From Homalodisca vitripennis (lineage: Eukaryota > Arthropoda > Insecta > Hemiptera > Cicadellidae), in NCBI RefSeq assembly GCF_021130785.1, contig NW_025778046.1:62001-126000 (forward strand): 64,000 nucleotides of DNA. Direction: 5' to 3'. The notes below the pieces were generated by a model. The model was not told the origin of the DNA. It ran no database searches and saw only the letters and a program-made list of their open reading frames with translations. Positions 1-13,360 of the stretch are shown here, in pieces. A program made the translations under genes and the position numbers. Positions within the stretch are counted from its first letter, which is position 1; every line of letters starts with the position of its first letter.

Positions 1-1473
1 TCATTTTTAATAATATTGTTCATACTTAAAACTATAAAATTTTAATAGAACAACCTTTTTGTGCTATCGGTTAACATTTTGGAAATATTTTACTTCATTT
101 GCTGACCTATTAATGCTCTATCTTGGTTTCCTAACCAACTCTGTTTATTTTACTGCAATGTTAGTACATAACCGAATATTAATATTATTTCTTGTATGCT
201 AAAATTTGCGTTGTTTAACTCTACTACTACTTACTAATTCCTATTTATACATTTATTATTTTTTTTCAAGCTACTTGTATTTTAATTATGCAAATTACTT
301 GTGTTCCATATATTTAAAAAGGAACAATTTTGCAAATTTTAGCCATTAATTGTACAATGAAGAAACATTACACACATCATATTCCATATTCCATCCACAT
401 TACAGACCATCGGATCATAGCCCTGATATTATTCTCATTATGAATATACATATATGTTAACATCAGGAACCTCAAGAATGTCCATGTAAATTTCAGTACT
501 ATCGATCGAGTACTTTTTACATGATTGAGTAACACAAAAAAGGCAAAACAACAGACACAATTCACTTATATAATAGTATAGGTGCATCGCGATATATATC
601 ATGTTTAAGTCAGTCTTAAACTCTCATCTAAAATTTAAAATTCTACACATTGAACTTTGTGTAAACACATCCTGTTTAAATTTTCTCGTGTAATAAAATA
701 GTCAAGCATGTTCATAACCTAAATTCTCAGAAGAAGGACAAGTTCATTTTTGCACTCATGAAACTCATAAATGAAAACTCATAAAACGAAAGAAATATTT
801 AGCAAAAATAACAAAAATTCTATGCCATGCATCCCTTGGTAAGACACCTGAATCTACAATAAATCTTTCATTGTTATCGTCTTCCAGAATAAATCACAGT
901 AGGAACAATGGAACACTGACGGCGGTGCTGCGGTTCTCGTTAGATTTCAAAAGACTTACTGGAGCATAAGAGCGTTGCCATACAAACTGAGTCGCGTATT
1001 CCTGGGACTAGGAATGAATTACTGATTCTTTTAATACAATTGCATGTTCTACTATAACCTTAACACATGTTATAATACACACGGTGTTTTTTAAATGTGC
1101 ATCATTATTTATAAAAATACTACAAGAGTTCTAAATAAGGATTTTACAAGAAACATAATAGTACTTGGACTAAGTGTCAAACCCACTTTTGCTCCTCATA
1201 CAAAACTTGAAAAATCCGAAGAGAAACGTCCCCTAGGCGATATATAAAATAGAATATTACTATAAGGAAACATTTTAGTGCCAGAACAAATTTTCTTTTC
1301 ATTTGATTATATTTTTCATATCTCAAAAAGGTCTTCTTGCCTCGTCTCATTTTTATGCTTTTACTAGATTTTAGTAAGCCAAGTGAGCACATACTGATTT
1401 CCCTTAGAGCACAAATAATCAGTTTAAAGAATTGGTATTGAATCCAGATTTATAAGAAAGGTGCAATTAATTA
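1..1473. other. AT-rich DNA without recognised genes
   Basis: The stretch is AT-rich and broken by stops in all frames. I see no RNA gene and no recognisable protein. A short GC-richer patch lies at about 895-1,010 but matches nothing else I could find in the window. The frames at 377-565 and 1,177-1,392 on the minus strand are low-complexity and look like chance. Confidence 0.5.
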
Positions 1474-1599
1474 GATAGAAATCTTTTGTATGAATTCAGA
1501 TGCCCTGTGCAACTTCTTACACAACTGAAGAATCTTAATGTAAATAATGAACAATACAGGTCCAAAGCATCTTCCTTGAGAAATACCTTCCACTATGAG
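1474..1599 (-). pseudogene. Scrap of LINE reverse transcriptase
   Basis: Read on the minus strand, this segment gives one continuous frame containing EGISQGRCFGPVLFIIYI. It corresponds to the RT palm motif usually written GVPQGSVLGPLLFLLYINDL in Jockey/CR1-type non-LTR retrotransposons. The normal Ser of QGS is Arg here and the YIND motif reads YIKI, so the copy is degraded. I find no YADD box downstream, so only about 40 codons survive. The flanks are ordinary AT-rich DNA. The family-level call is firm but the clade is not resolved. Confidence 0.65.
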
Positions 1600-3370
1600 A
1601 AGAAAGGAAGATAAATACTATTAAGCATTCTATAGACCTATTTCATGAGTGTAAATACATAAGTAACTTCCGATTGATTTATTCGAATGCAATCTTTTAT
1701 ACCTTCCATGCAAAACTACATATGTAGTTTAAAATTTATTGTCCCGTATTCTTTTCCATATTTACTGTCCCTGCTTTTTCATATCTATTATTTCCAATAG
1801 CTTGTTTTTCTTCCATTGTATTCGTTTCTTATAGTATATTTAAGGAGATTTCTGTTATATATTTTTTGTGAACGTAAATATCTTTTTTTTATACCAGCAT
1901 TCTTATTTGCCTTGTAAGGAATTCTCCTATAGCTAAATTAAACAATTAAACTACATTACCTAACGGACCTTACTCTTAATAATTTGATCTGTGGCTTGAT
2001 AAGTATCTGTGGCACTTTTAATAAAAGTATAAATAACTATTAAAGCAACAAATTCACCAAATTCTCTTATGACTTTTTTTTTTAATTAATATAAACTATT
2101 TTATGTACTTATCTATAGATAGATATTTATCCTGCTGCTTTCAATAATGCAAAAACCACCTAGATATTACGATTGTAACTTGTACAGTATTGATTTACAG
2201 CTCCTTTTCTCAGAGACAGAAGGAGAATGCTGTAAGTAGATTATTTACCTGATGTCAACCTGTGACAAATCGTCTGACCTCAGCGCTCTGTGTGTTCACT
2301 GCAGTACCGATATTCTCTCACATGATACTTTGCTTTGACATACTATGCGACATTTTAAAATAGTTTCCATTGTGTAAACTAACAAATATACCTTTCAATA
2401 TATTTTTGAACTCTACATGGTATCTTCTAAACATGTATAATTTTATAATACTTATAACACACGTATATCGTCTACTTAAATTTAATTATACGTATACTTC
2501 CACGGTAATGTTGCTAATTATCATCTGGTTTAAATATAATAGCAATAGATTTCAGAGAGTCCGACGCAATGATTTAAAATTATGTAAAAACGTGTTTTAT
2601 ATGTAATATTTATACAGCTCCTACCATATAAAAAGAAAATAATAAAAAATATTAATAACGCTATTATTTAATTAATACGTACTTCACTACTTCAACTTTA
2701 AGTCAGATTGTAGCTACAGAACTAATACCGTTATAGTAATTTCAATCGCCTATTTTAATGAGTAGTTACAAATTACTGTAAAATTTTTTTTGGGTTACTT
2801 TAATCTTCAGGATTATTTTCTCTAAATATGACATTTTATATGAGTTACATCTTGAAATTGTGGTTTTAAAGTAAGTAAATTTTAAAACATGATAAATTTA
2901 GTTTTTATCCGCGGATTTAGATGTGTTTTTCTGTATATAGTCGGAATATAATAGGCATAATCATTTTAAAATTATGTATCATCAAATATTAAAAGTGGTA
3001 ATCGCCAATTAAAAAGTTTTAATAAACCCCGAGATACAATTTGGAACGGTTTAATTTTAAGTTTAATCAACGGTATGCCTTGGACAATATCGATCAATCT
3101 TTATACAACACCAACCAAGCATCGGTACACCATATACACAAACATTATTATTTTGACTGCAATGCGACTTGTTGCATAAGTGTATGCCTACTATAATCAT
3201 AGCATATTTTTAGCTATGATTTGGTTTTAATAAGCATTTATATTTATAATTTGTAATTTCTATTCGTTAATAACACATTACAATTTATATTAAACTGTTT
3301 TTTAAGTTGATAAAGACTCTTTTATGTCTTAAACCGTTCTTGGAAACATGTTACAACACCTTAAACTGAT
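1600..3370. other. AT-rich DNA, nothing identified
   Basis: There is no recognisable coding or RNA feature. A GC-richer patch at about 2,190-2,345 has no match elsewhere in the window by eye. The small frame at 2,370-2,606 is low-complexity and unsupported. Confidence 0.4.
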
Positions 3371-3379
3371 AAGAGACAA

Positions 3380-3460
3380 GAGATAACGCAATGATAATCT
3401 CTGGCTGCTGTGATCGATGTCTCTAGGGTATATTAAGCGTAGCTCCTAATGTCACCTGCA
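3380..3460 (+). promoter_or_regulatory. Possible decayed promoter cassette
   Basis: This stretch has a GATAACGCAATGATAATCTC segment, then GCTGCTGTGATCGATGTC and CTCTAGGGTATATTAAG. The order resembles the repeated promoter cassette, especially the diverged copy at 22.9 kb, which also carries CTCTAGGGT directly before its TATA box. It sits upstream of the copy of the duplicated unit that starts near 4.2 kb, as the 52.75-kb cassette sits upstream of the matching copy at 54.4 kb. The similarity is weak and may be chance. Confidence 0.25.
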
Positions 3461-3974
3461 GTTAGTTTGCAGGGGCAAATCATTTGATTCTATATCACAT
3501 CAATTTATAAAGTCATGATAATTGTATTAAGGACACAAGAACCAATATAGTATTATCAATTTACAATTCATATACTTGTCCTATCTTAAACAAAGATGAT
3601 TATTATTGCCTGGATCGGCTGCAATAGTAGCTATTTAAAATAGATTTTTTTAATTTTTATCCGTACAAAACAACTATTTTTATTTCTCACTTACATCAAC
3701 CATGCATAAAGTTTTTAATAACTGTCGTATTGTTTTGGGTTAAGTAGATGAGAGAAATCCTTCATATTGTTAAGTATTTATATATTCAAAGATATATATT
3801 CACAAAATTACGTAAATTTAATGCTTCACATTATTACATCCAAATAAATGTTAAAGAGGCTACATATTGAGATGCAGTAAACTCTAGCCTACAACGTTAT
3901 AAAGCTTTCACTTAATTTAAAAATTGACATCCAAACCTATAATTTATACACAGGCGTTTATCACTACTGATGTA

Positions 3975-4060
3975 ACATTAAAAAACACACATTAAAAGCA
4001 CAACAAAAACAACACATTAAAAACACAAAACAAAAACAAAAAAATCATTAAAAAGTTTAA
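3975..4060. repeat. A-rich low-complexity tract
   Basis: Repeated ACATTAAAA / CAAAACAAAAAC words form a simple A-rich tract. No function is apparent. Confidence 0.6.
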
Positions 4061-4264
4061 AATGATCTCAAACAAACCTAGACTCGATTTTGACACAAGT
4101 TAGAAACGCCTATTTTCAATTTTAGAATGAATCCGTGATGTGAAGTAAAGCTCTCAATAAAACATAAGTAAAATCTAGTACACGTTGTCGGAGATTGTTT
4201 GCACATGCATGGTCACATGGAGACTAATGCAGTTAATTATATTTTACTTGTTGATTCAATATAT

Positions 4265-6930
4265 TCGTTATGATGAAGCCAGTTTTATAATATACCTAAT
4301 GCTACAAAATCCGACGAGATCAATTAGGATTTTTTTCTGAATGTAGAATCTGAGATATTTTAGATATTCAACCCTCCAATTTAACACAATTTATACTTCT
4401 TATCAAGATGGGTTTGCAGGTTTGAGGTGAATTCTTAAATATTTGAGACGTAAAAAGTGTATATGCTGTAAAACTTGATGGTACAAAGTCTAGATACAGA
4501 TGCTAGCTTTTGTCGTATGGTAATTGGATTGTCTGTGTAAAACACCAACGTTATTTCTGTACTTGTCAATTCTGATTTATCGTCAGTTTTAAAACTATTA
4601 TCACTTTCCAATAATTTTGTTCGATGTCTGATTGAGTCAATCAATATAGGATAATACGAGCATGCACTGCCAAGTATATAGTGTTACGCATTATGATAAT
4701 CTTTTTAGCTTCTATGATGTGATAAAAGACGAAACTTGCACCAAAGCTAATCTAATTATTAAGATGGAGATAATATTTGCCTATAAAAAAACTCAAATTA
4801 AGCAACTGAAGACGTGAAAAAAGACGATTTGTAATCAATTGATATCTACTTGAGTAAATATCACGTTCACGAATTGTGATGGATTTCAATTTTTGTATGA
4901 ACACCTATTTCTCTCCTTTTTATCGGACCCTGCAACCGTGTGGTACTAGTTACCCTTTATTACAAATAATCAAAGATAAAATTATAATATTGACTATATA
5001 GAAGAAATGTGAAAGATTGGTTCATGAGCTTTAAAATTTAGTATATATAAAAAACTTTAAATTGTTGACATTAAATTGCCTACTAAAATGAGAAATTATT
5101 TTTAATTGCTTCTCCTAGTGTGGTGCTAATTAAGTCAATTGTTTTCAATACAACTTTAGTTCCTTACTTTAGTACATCCATCAGCAAATGTTGAGTTATT
5201 TATTTTTCGCACACTTTGAGTATTAATTTTTGATGCATGAAGTAAAATACAAGTTTCACTTCTCGACACGCCATGTTTATTTTATTGTACATATTTTGAT
5301 GCAAAAGTCCCTAATCCACCTATATCCCTAATACCAGTAACATACTGAAAACCTTAAAATATATAGCAGGGAATCCGAACCACTTCTAGATAAGAATATC
5401 GTTCATCTGCTTCATCACGCTCCTAGCCATCTGTTTGCTTATGATAGATTTAACAAGAAGATACCGTGAGGAAATTTCTCTCATTATCAACATCTCTATC
5501 TAGGACCACGATCTCTTTAGAGAATTTTATACAATAAATATAAACTCACAAATCTGTCTTAGAAATGACAACACAATACACATTCCATTAATGCTTTCCG
5601 TTTCAATCACAGTGAGAATCCACACGATGAAGTTTGTATTGTAGTCTCTAAACTCAATTTGTCCTCCTAACGCCAAAACTTTTGCTTTAGTAAAGTAGCT
5701 TATTCTGTCAAGTTTAATTAACACACTTGCATTATTAGTTTTACCAGTGATTTTACTGTGCACACTCTTGTTAACTGCGATAGTAGAGGTTACTTAACTG
5801 TTGAAGTTCTGTAAATGTATTTCAAGGAAGGGTCGCTACATGTAATGGCTCCATTAATTCTCCGATACCTGTAATTATTACTACTAGTTACTGGTTATGT
5901 ACTGCAGCTACTGTTTTATTCAGAGTGGGTATTCTTTATAACCTCTACTCGCGCAACTGCAACAAATTATTTTAACATTATACTGTCGAATATTTGTCTT
6001 AATGTTTCCAAATGCACCATTTTCTAATCTATGCGCACTTGACACATTACAAGATAATACCTACTGATTAAATATTATCAGATTAATACTCGTATATTTG
6101 TTAAGTCATTCATGGAACAGTTCTTCTATATTTCACAAGTGAGCTGAAGACCTGATATATTCCACTCAACTGTCAAGTTTTTAAGACGCTTCTGAGTATT
6201 GACACTATCAGATCCTCGTATTGTAAAGGAGTCTACATCAATACAATAGAAGATAATACTCTTATGTCTAGTCATTCATGGAACAGTTCTTCTATATTTC
6301 ACCTGTGAGCTGAAGACCTGATATATTCCACTCAACTGTCAAGTTTTTAAGACGCTTCTAACTATTAAGACCCTTAGATCCACGTATTGTAAAGGAGTCT
6401 ACATCAATACAATAGAAGATAATGCTCATATGTCTAGTCATTGATGGAACAGTTCTTCTATATTTCACAAGTGAGCTCCAGACCTGACATATTCATCTCA
6501 ACTGTCAAGTTTGTAAGATGCTCCTGGCTATAACTGACTACATCTGTCATTTACCTTTTTTACTGTTGAGTTGTTTTTATTCAATTGTTCTTTACTTGTG
6601 TAGAACGTACAGGTAATATATTATTGAGAAACGTTTAGATTAATAAGCAAATGGCTGGTTATAATATAGCCAATTTTTATGTTTACAACTCCCAGATTGT
6701 TTGTTATTTACCATGCCTAAATACTCTCTTCTATTTATGGCAGGAACGTCAAACATTACCTTCAGCAGGACGATTCTGTCATTCTCAGCCTGAATGTATG
6801 TATACTTAGTCTACTGCAGGATATCAACAATCAATTCAGTAGATATCCCAGACTTACATGGTGCCTACGTCAACACGGGTGTGGCAAAGTGAGGCCTGAA
6901 AGCAGTTTCTGGCTATTAAAACTATTAAAA
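4265..6930. repeat. Duplicated unit, copy A left part (matches 54.48-58.02 kb)
   Basis: This stretch aligns colinearly, with many small indels, to 54.48-58.02 kb. Good anchors include the pair 4,270/54,490 (TGATGAAGCCAGTTTTATAA against TGATGAACCCAGTTTTATAA), the pair 5,395/55,668 (AAGAATATCGTT), the pair 5,850/56,130 (TCTCCGATACCTGTAATTA) and 6,724/57,848 (CTCTCTTYTATTTRTGACAG). Identity looks high in short blocks and low between them, as in an old duplication under uneven constraint. The segment 6,724-6,900 also matches 41,611-41,790. No frame stays open in both copies over more than about 40 codons. Confidence 0.75.
6105..6530. repeat. 166-bp tandem repeat, about 2.6 copies
   Basis: The words GTCATTCATGGAACAGTTC at 6,105, 6,271 and (one change) 6,437 mark a 166-bp period. 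Each copy also carries CACTCAACTGTCAAGTTT or a close variant. The same sequence is present once at about 41,117-41,275 and two to three times, with a looser period of 155-171 bp, at about 57,130-57,520. Copy number therefore differs between the duplicated units. Confidence 0.85.
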
Positions 6931-7734
6931 CACGTTAACACTCCAAGATATTTAAATGCATGGGAGTCATATTAACTTAATCAAACAGACACAAAGGATT
7001 TATTAAATTAAGAGGATGGACCAATACAAAATTCAATATCACTTAAACTAAGATTACAAAAATAGCATTCAACATTTATTTAGTATAATACCAGAAATAA
7101 TTTAATTGTATTTACACACTACGCCACACAGGACAAATTAATACTAAATCACATATGTAAAACTATTCTTAAAAATAAAATTTTCTTTTTGTATTTAATT
7201 TTATAATGTGTCTGACGAAGATAGCCTCGCTATCGAAAGGCCTCGCAAAAATAAAAGTATAAAATATTGGTTTAATGTGTTTAAATGTAATAAGTTTCTG
7301 TTTAAGTTTACAAGAATGTAGATTGAACTTTAATTTTACTAATATAGGTATGAACACGTTCAAATATTTAACATTAAGCTTAACTGCATAAAATAGCAAC
7401 ATAGTAGTAACATATAATTTGGTTCTATTACAGGACGATTAATGATTTACAAAAAAAAAATAATTTTGAAGCGCTATGAACAGAGATATTTTAATGTTTT
7501 TTAAATAATTATTTTCCAAATTTTACTTTAAATAAGAATAGAACTGAACTTAATTATATTGATAAAATTATTTGTTGTATATTTATTACTTAAGTATTTC
7601 GTTAATAATTTAATTGGTAATTGACCTAACACACAAAAATATTAGTAGGGAATTTAAGAAGCCGATCTGAGAATATAGCGTATAAAGAAGTTTATTAAAA
7701 AATAAGTTTTTGAAATGAATGTAAGTAGGTTAAT

Positions 7735-7765
7735 ACCTTGACAGCAATACGAGACAGAGCTCAGG
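7735..7765. repeat. 43-bp minisatellite, single degenerate unit
   Basis: CTTGACAGCAATACGAGACAG matches the 43-bp unit of the arrays at 42.4 and 58.65 kb. The sequence just downstream (GGAAACCAAACGTGGCGCAC, then CAGGATTTCATTTATGACC) matches the flank after the arrays near 43,335, 59,520 and 62,898. This copy of the duplicated unit therefore has the array site but only one repeat. Confidence 0.75.
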
Positions 7766-10700
7766 TTATCTATGGGAAACCAAACGTGGCGCACCTCTGG
7801 GAAATTAGATCAGGATTTCATTTATGACCAATACATTGGACTTTTACAAATTAAACTCCTAGTTTAGTTAGTTAACTGATATTAGGTTATACCAATTATG
7901 TGTACGTAAATTATCAAAATGATGAGCTGAAGTATTTATAGTACTAAGATGATAAAACTAGGTTAAATAAGTTTTTATTATAGTACAAAACCTATAAGCT
8001 AATTAGCACTTTACAACCACACAATCCTGTTATTCTTGAAATCGATAGAAGAATTTTCCGAAAATTTATATGAATCGTAGGTCTCGTTAAATTTTAAAGC
8101 CAAAATGAGAGGTAAAGAAATGTTAAAAATATGAAACAATAATTCAATTCACAGTTATGTTTTAGCTTAATACACTTAAAGCTGAACCTTAGATACACAA
8201 ATATTAGTTAATTAATCGCTAGACTATTATGTAGAGAGACAAAACCTTCACTGTAAGGGACTGTATATAGTTAAAATTATGCTGATTTTACATTTATTTA
8301 CATGTGCGATTGTTGGTTTTGTGTTTTTAAAACTAAGAAAAAGAAGGAAAACATATTTCGAACACCACAACTAGCACACATGAATGTCAAATTTATGTGT
8401 AGTGAAATGTTTTATCGGTTTTAAGGAAAGTCAGGTTCAGTAATTATGCAGTGCAAATTGGCATTGGTTCCTGGACTATTACTATATTAGCTTTGAAATA
8501 TGTTCAAGGATTATTACTATCTTGGTTGTTTTTCTCCTATGACAAGAAGCTTACAACTTGCACGAAGTTCTAAGCTTCACTTCCGGAGTGACAGGATCTT
8601 CTGGACGGTTTAAATTGCAGTTAGGTTTACGCCTCCTGTCAACATCTATGTGGAAGAAGTTTGGGCATTAATGTCAGTTGTATCTCCTTCGAATAAGGAG
8701 AGTCTTGCTCAGTAGCAACTACTCCAGTCAAATACCTTCATGTAAAATCTATGAAAAGTCCGGTCTGAATGGGCATGAAGTATAAATCGTATTTGATAAA
8801 CATTTCCATACAACTTCCGGAACAAAACTCCGAAATCACCATTTACTTATAAACTGCAACTTTTGGTAAAGGTAACTGGCCCAAATAGTCCAAACAGGTC
8901 GATTCTTTGCACAATAATACATCTTAAATTATGTTATCTTTGTGTTTTGACCTGATTAATAAGCTCTATTGGTTTCAATATGACAGCAGATTAAATAAGA
9001 AGGCACCTCTGCGTTATATATCAACCTTAAGAAAAGGTTAACCTATTTTTTGATTCGAAACAATCTTAGTATTTTAAACTGTTTTTGAAGAAGTGTATAT
9101 TACATGTAAATCCTATAAGAATACTTATTCACCAAAAACTGGCCAAAGAAATGTTGAAAAAAGGTTTAATTTGTTAAAAAAATGTATAAATAGGCCATTA
9201 AAATCCATTGGCCATATTGGTAAGCCGCTTCGTTTTAATATAGCAGCCGATCATAAAAAACAACCTCATCTCTCTAATAGAAAAAAAGTGTTTTATATAA
9301 ATAGACCTTGAACCCTGTACTTATAAATAAAAACTAAATTATATTTCTGTAGACAAAAAATGTATACTACTTCAGAAAGAACCGGAAGGATTATTTAAGT
9401 TTTAAAAGATAAGATTTGTAAATAACAATGTCAAGTATTGAGTTATTAACTCAAATATTGAATTATTTACTCAAGCATTAAGTATCCTCTGTTAAAATAG
9501 AGATATTTAAATGAAAATAGGATTTAAAAGTATTAGAGGTTATATTTAAGAATTAAGCTTAAATGTAATTTTAGAAACATTTTTTACTATATTTAAAACC
9601 TTGAAACGTTCTTGTACAGTTTAGAAACAAAAATAAACAAAAACAATTTTCTATCATCACAACCCGCGAGATATAAACGTTTAATTTTATTTATATACAA
9701 CACATTTACTACACATGCAATTTTGTACATTCTGACTTATAAATTATCGTATTACCTATTAATAAGCCATACTTTTATATCAAAATCCTGAGAGGGTTGA
9801 ATATTTTTACTCGTATATGAAGCCTAATATCACTTGAAAATTATACTCATTTAATTTTTGTTTATTTCACAGAGGATATGATAAACTTTTTATTAAATTA
9901 GGTGTATAGTAAGTAATAAGTAAGATACAAACTTCAGAGCAAGTATACTATGACAAGAGTATTAAGAATCAAAAGATTTTTACAGGTCTTTAATGTTGGA
10001 AATGTACAGATAACATGTAATTAACACGAAGAATGTGTATTATGAAGAATTATGAATTAAAACGTTGCCATTATATACCCCCTTAGATTATTCTAAAACA
10101 TTTCACTAGTGCTAAGGCAAATTCCATTGATTGAGTAGCATCTACCTTCATAGAACTCAACATTTTATGTATATAAAAGAACTTTCATGAGAAATTCAAC
10201 TCTGTAGGTAAGTTCTAGACATATGAGGTGACAAACATACATGAGGAATACAATTATTCAATCCCCTGTTACAGTTTTTCGTTAAGCTCAGCCATAAATA
10301 TCAATAGTACATCTCTTTACAGTTGTTGTAAAGCAATCACTATTCTCATATATTTTGCAAACTAAGTTTTTTCACAATTATTATTACTAAATATTTTTGC
10401 AGTGACACAAAGCCTAGCTTTTAAAACTTGTAATATTTGTTATCTTTAATCAGGCTGGAAAGCCTTTATCACCGTTATCAGCTGCGAGACCCGTAAATAA
10501 GTGTACTTTATCCCTCATCATCCTAAATACAAAAGTATACGAACATTTACCTTAAATATCAATGTTCAATAATCCACAACCCGTCAATAGGTTCAATTCA
10601 GAGTTCTGACCGTCTAAGTTTCAGACCTCCAGCTTACAAACTTTTAATTTAAAAGCCTCCGTTCAAAATAAAACTCAGAAGTTAACGTTGTTGTAGACCT

Positions 10701-11930
10701 CTTTCATAAACTGCATGCAAACTTTCAAACTTACGAAGGAAGTTGCTGTTATTTATATTTGACTTCCCCATTTAAAGTCTGGTTTTCAACACAAAAGCAC
10801 ATTTCTTGTACAATATCATTCAAGTAAATTTGTACATTTAACATGATTCCAAATTAAAATTCTTTTGATAAAAGTTTAAAATTCTTCGCTGTGTATCAAG
10901 TATTTTTTTATAAATTGAATATTTCTTCTAAATCTATAATTACTTGTTCGAGTTTTTTTTTAGTGAAACCGCTAATATGTTTCTAAAAAGAATTGAGAAT
11001 TTTTAATGTTTTTAAATGTACATAGATAATAATAATGGTGCATTCCTGTTCAAGGGATCTGACTGAGCGTGATTGAAGTTTATACTTAAGAGGGTGGGAC
11101 ACACCCCCTTATGTCTGTAGGAATATATAAAAATTTCTTTTCCGTATTCCGTATGCCATGTTTATAGGACATCTTAAGCGTGCTTCAGTAACGTAATCAT
11201 ACCTTGCTTACTTTAAATGTTAGTGGGGTGAAATTAGTTGGATAAATATTATATAAGCTTGCACCCTAATAACTACCAGGCATCATATTGCCATGTCTTA
11301 ACTCCCTATTTAGAAATGTTATGTTAATTTAAATTTTCAACTCTTTAAATCTCACTTAAGCAGAGTGCTAAAAAGATTCTATATAAAATGAAAAAGTTTT
11401 ATTTCATTGATAATTTTCTTTACGACATACAAGAAAGAAAACGTAGTGTATTGATAAAGATAATTTGTACGTGAGATAAATATATTGACATATGAAAAGT
11501 AGTTTTTTTTTTTAAAATATATACCCCTTAGTGAATTTAAATTTACACAAAAGCTAATTGCGTTAAAGTTGACTAAACTGAAGCTAAGATAAAAATAATT
11601 ATTAAAAAATATAAGTAATGCATATAACACTTAACAAGTTAAATTATATTACTTATAAAAAGGACGCAACATTTGATATTAAAATTTTTATTGTATGTTG
11701 TTCAATATTTGAATGAATTGTTATTTCTTTGTTTATTGTAAAAAATATTTATAAGAAAAAATATTTAGATTTTTGAAAAAGTTAGGTTTTTTTTTATTAT
11801 AATGAGTCGTAAAAAATTCCAAGTAATGTATCCTGTATTTATAATGTAACTATATTGAATACAAACGTGAACATACTAATACACTATCTCTTACCAACGC
11901 TTCTACAGAAGACATTTCTCAGAGCTTTAT
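7766..11930. repeat. Duplicated unit, copy A middle part (matches 43.3-45.6 kb)
   Basis: Anchors to copy B include 8,280/43,612 (ATGCTGATTTTACATTTATT), 8,450/43,785 (CAGTGCAAATTG against CAGTTCAAATTG), 9,120/44,168 (AAAGAAATGTTGAAA) and 11,490/45,165 (ATATGAAAAGTAG). The 8,280 anchor is also found near 59,910. Copy A is longer: about 8,530-8,920 and 9,320-11,450 have no obvious partner in B. A GC-richer patch at 8,560-8,740 has a short minus-strand frame of about 37 codons containing RRRKPNCNLNRPEDPVTPEV, which I do not recognise. Confidence 0.6.
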
Positions 11931-11934
11931 TTTT

Positions 11935-12080
11935 TACGTAGTTACTCTGCTCTCATTAGTTATCCATCAGCATGCAAATTATACATTCTGTCAGAGTCAG
12001 ATTTATTTTGTAAAGCTTGAATTTAGTTAAAATCATTCCGGTATTCTGATACTTAATACTAAATATACAATATTTATATT
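11935..12080. repeat. Conserved block upstream of cassette (matches 45,640-45,790)
   Basis: GTAGTTACTCTGCTCTCATT and CATCAGCATGCAAATTA recur almost unchanged at 45,640-45,690. A weaker version (CTTACTCTGCACTCATCAG) occurs at 52,384. In all three places the block lies upstream of a promoter-like cassette: about 1.3 kb in copy A, where a hairpin element has inserted, 0.2 kb in B and 0.4 kb at 52.75 kb. Confidence 0.75.
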
Positions 12081-12116
12081 ATGTTATGAACTCCACATTA
12101 TAGGGTTATCTTTATG

Positions 12117-12680
12117 TTAGAATAATAAATCGTAAACTAAAACCCTTTTAAATTTCTTTTATTTCAGACACGTGTTTCGGTATAAACCATCTTCAGTGTG
12201 AACATTAACCTCTAATTAAATAATAAACAAAACAAATAAATATACACCTGTCGACTTTTTAAACAGATGTTAAACTTATATGACACAGTTGTAATTTTGA
12301 TGAAGATTCTGTGTTTAATATTTTTTCAAAGATAGGATTTGTTTTATTTTTTAAATTGCTATTTAATATGTTGTGAGGATCTTTGTTATACACATTTATC
12401 TAAATTATAACAAAGATCCTCACAACATATTAAATAGCAATTTAAAAAATAAAACAAATCCTATCTTTGAAAAAATATTAAACACAGAATCTTAATCAAA
12501 ATTACAACTGTGTCATATAAGTTTAACATCTGTTTAAATAGTCGACAGGTGTATATTTATTTGTTTTGTTTATTATTTAATTAGAGGTTAATGTTCACAC
12601 TGAAGATGGTTTTATACCGAAACACGTGTCTGAAATAAAAGAAATTTAAAAGTGTTTTAGTTTACGATTTATTATTCTAA
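12117..12680. mobile_element. Hairpin (foldback) element, 274-bp arms
   Basis: The left arm 12,117-12,390 is the near-exact reverse complement of the right arm 12,407-12,680, around a 16-bp loop. Only a few mismatches and indels are visible. No coding sequence is present, so it is non-autonomous. The 12-bp sequence AATATTTATATT occurs at 12,069-12,080 and overlaps the right arm's last two bases at 12,679-12,690, consistent with a target-site duplication. A 36-bp segment (12,081-12,116) lies between the left duplicate and the left arm. The paralogous sequence at 45,770-45,800 runs through without the insert, which supports recent mobility. I cannot name the family. Confidence 0.85.
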
Positions 12681-13224
12681 TATTTATATTGTATTACTAA
12701 AACGTGCATATAAACAAATGGTTACATGCATAATTTATTGCCCTTGGATAATTGTTTTCTAGTTACTAACATTTAATAAAGAAACATCTTTATAACTTTC
12801 CTAATATCATTAAAGCATTATTGCTTTTTATATATAGATTCTTTAAATTTTAATGTATGACATTGTGTTCTGTTAAAATGTAGTATTATCCACGTGTATA
12901 CAGTTAAATAAACTAATAAAAAAGTAGAGTTATAGTAAAGGGTTTAGTGGGGCAATCAAGAACAAAATCACTGTGAGTAAATATGTTTAATGATAAAGGT
13001 TAGTTGCAGCTCTTTCCACCATTTACAAAGTTAAAAATTCTCTCAAATTTTGAAACTGAGCACATAATTTTAACAAAATATCTCACAACTTCTTTAGAAG
13101 TTCACTATCACACAATACAAACCTTTTATGAAAAAGTACTTTGGCACGTATATTTGCCTATAAAAATGTTCACGTATCATGAGAGTAAGAGAAGGGGGGA
13201 TGTATGAAGAATGGAAGGAGCGTG

Positions 13225-13360
13225 AGAACGATAACAGCGAAGACAAGTTGCTATCGTTACTAAAACTCCGCAGTCAGAGATTGATTATTCAACAGTCTAT
13301 AAATATAACACAACTTGACAACGAGTTGACGTAGACATTAACTCCTCCTTTTGTATTTTA
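13225..13360 (+). promoter_or_regulatory. Repeated promoter-like cassette, copy 1
   Basis: In order, the cassette has GATAACAGCGAAGACAAG, CTATCGTTACTAAAACTCCG, CAGTCAGAGATTGATTATTC, then TATAAATA (13,298-13,305), ACTTGACA, TTGACGTAGACATTAACTCC and a pyrimidine-rich stretch. The same words in the same order occur at 17.4, 45.9, 52.75 and 61.95 kb. A TATA box at a fixed place, with conserved sequence about 25-60 bp downstream, is what a focused RNA polymerase II core promoter would look like. Transcription itself is inferred, not shown. A GC-poor region without a long frame follows. Confidence 0.6.
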
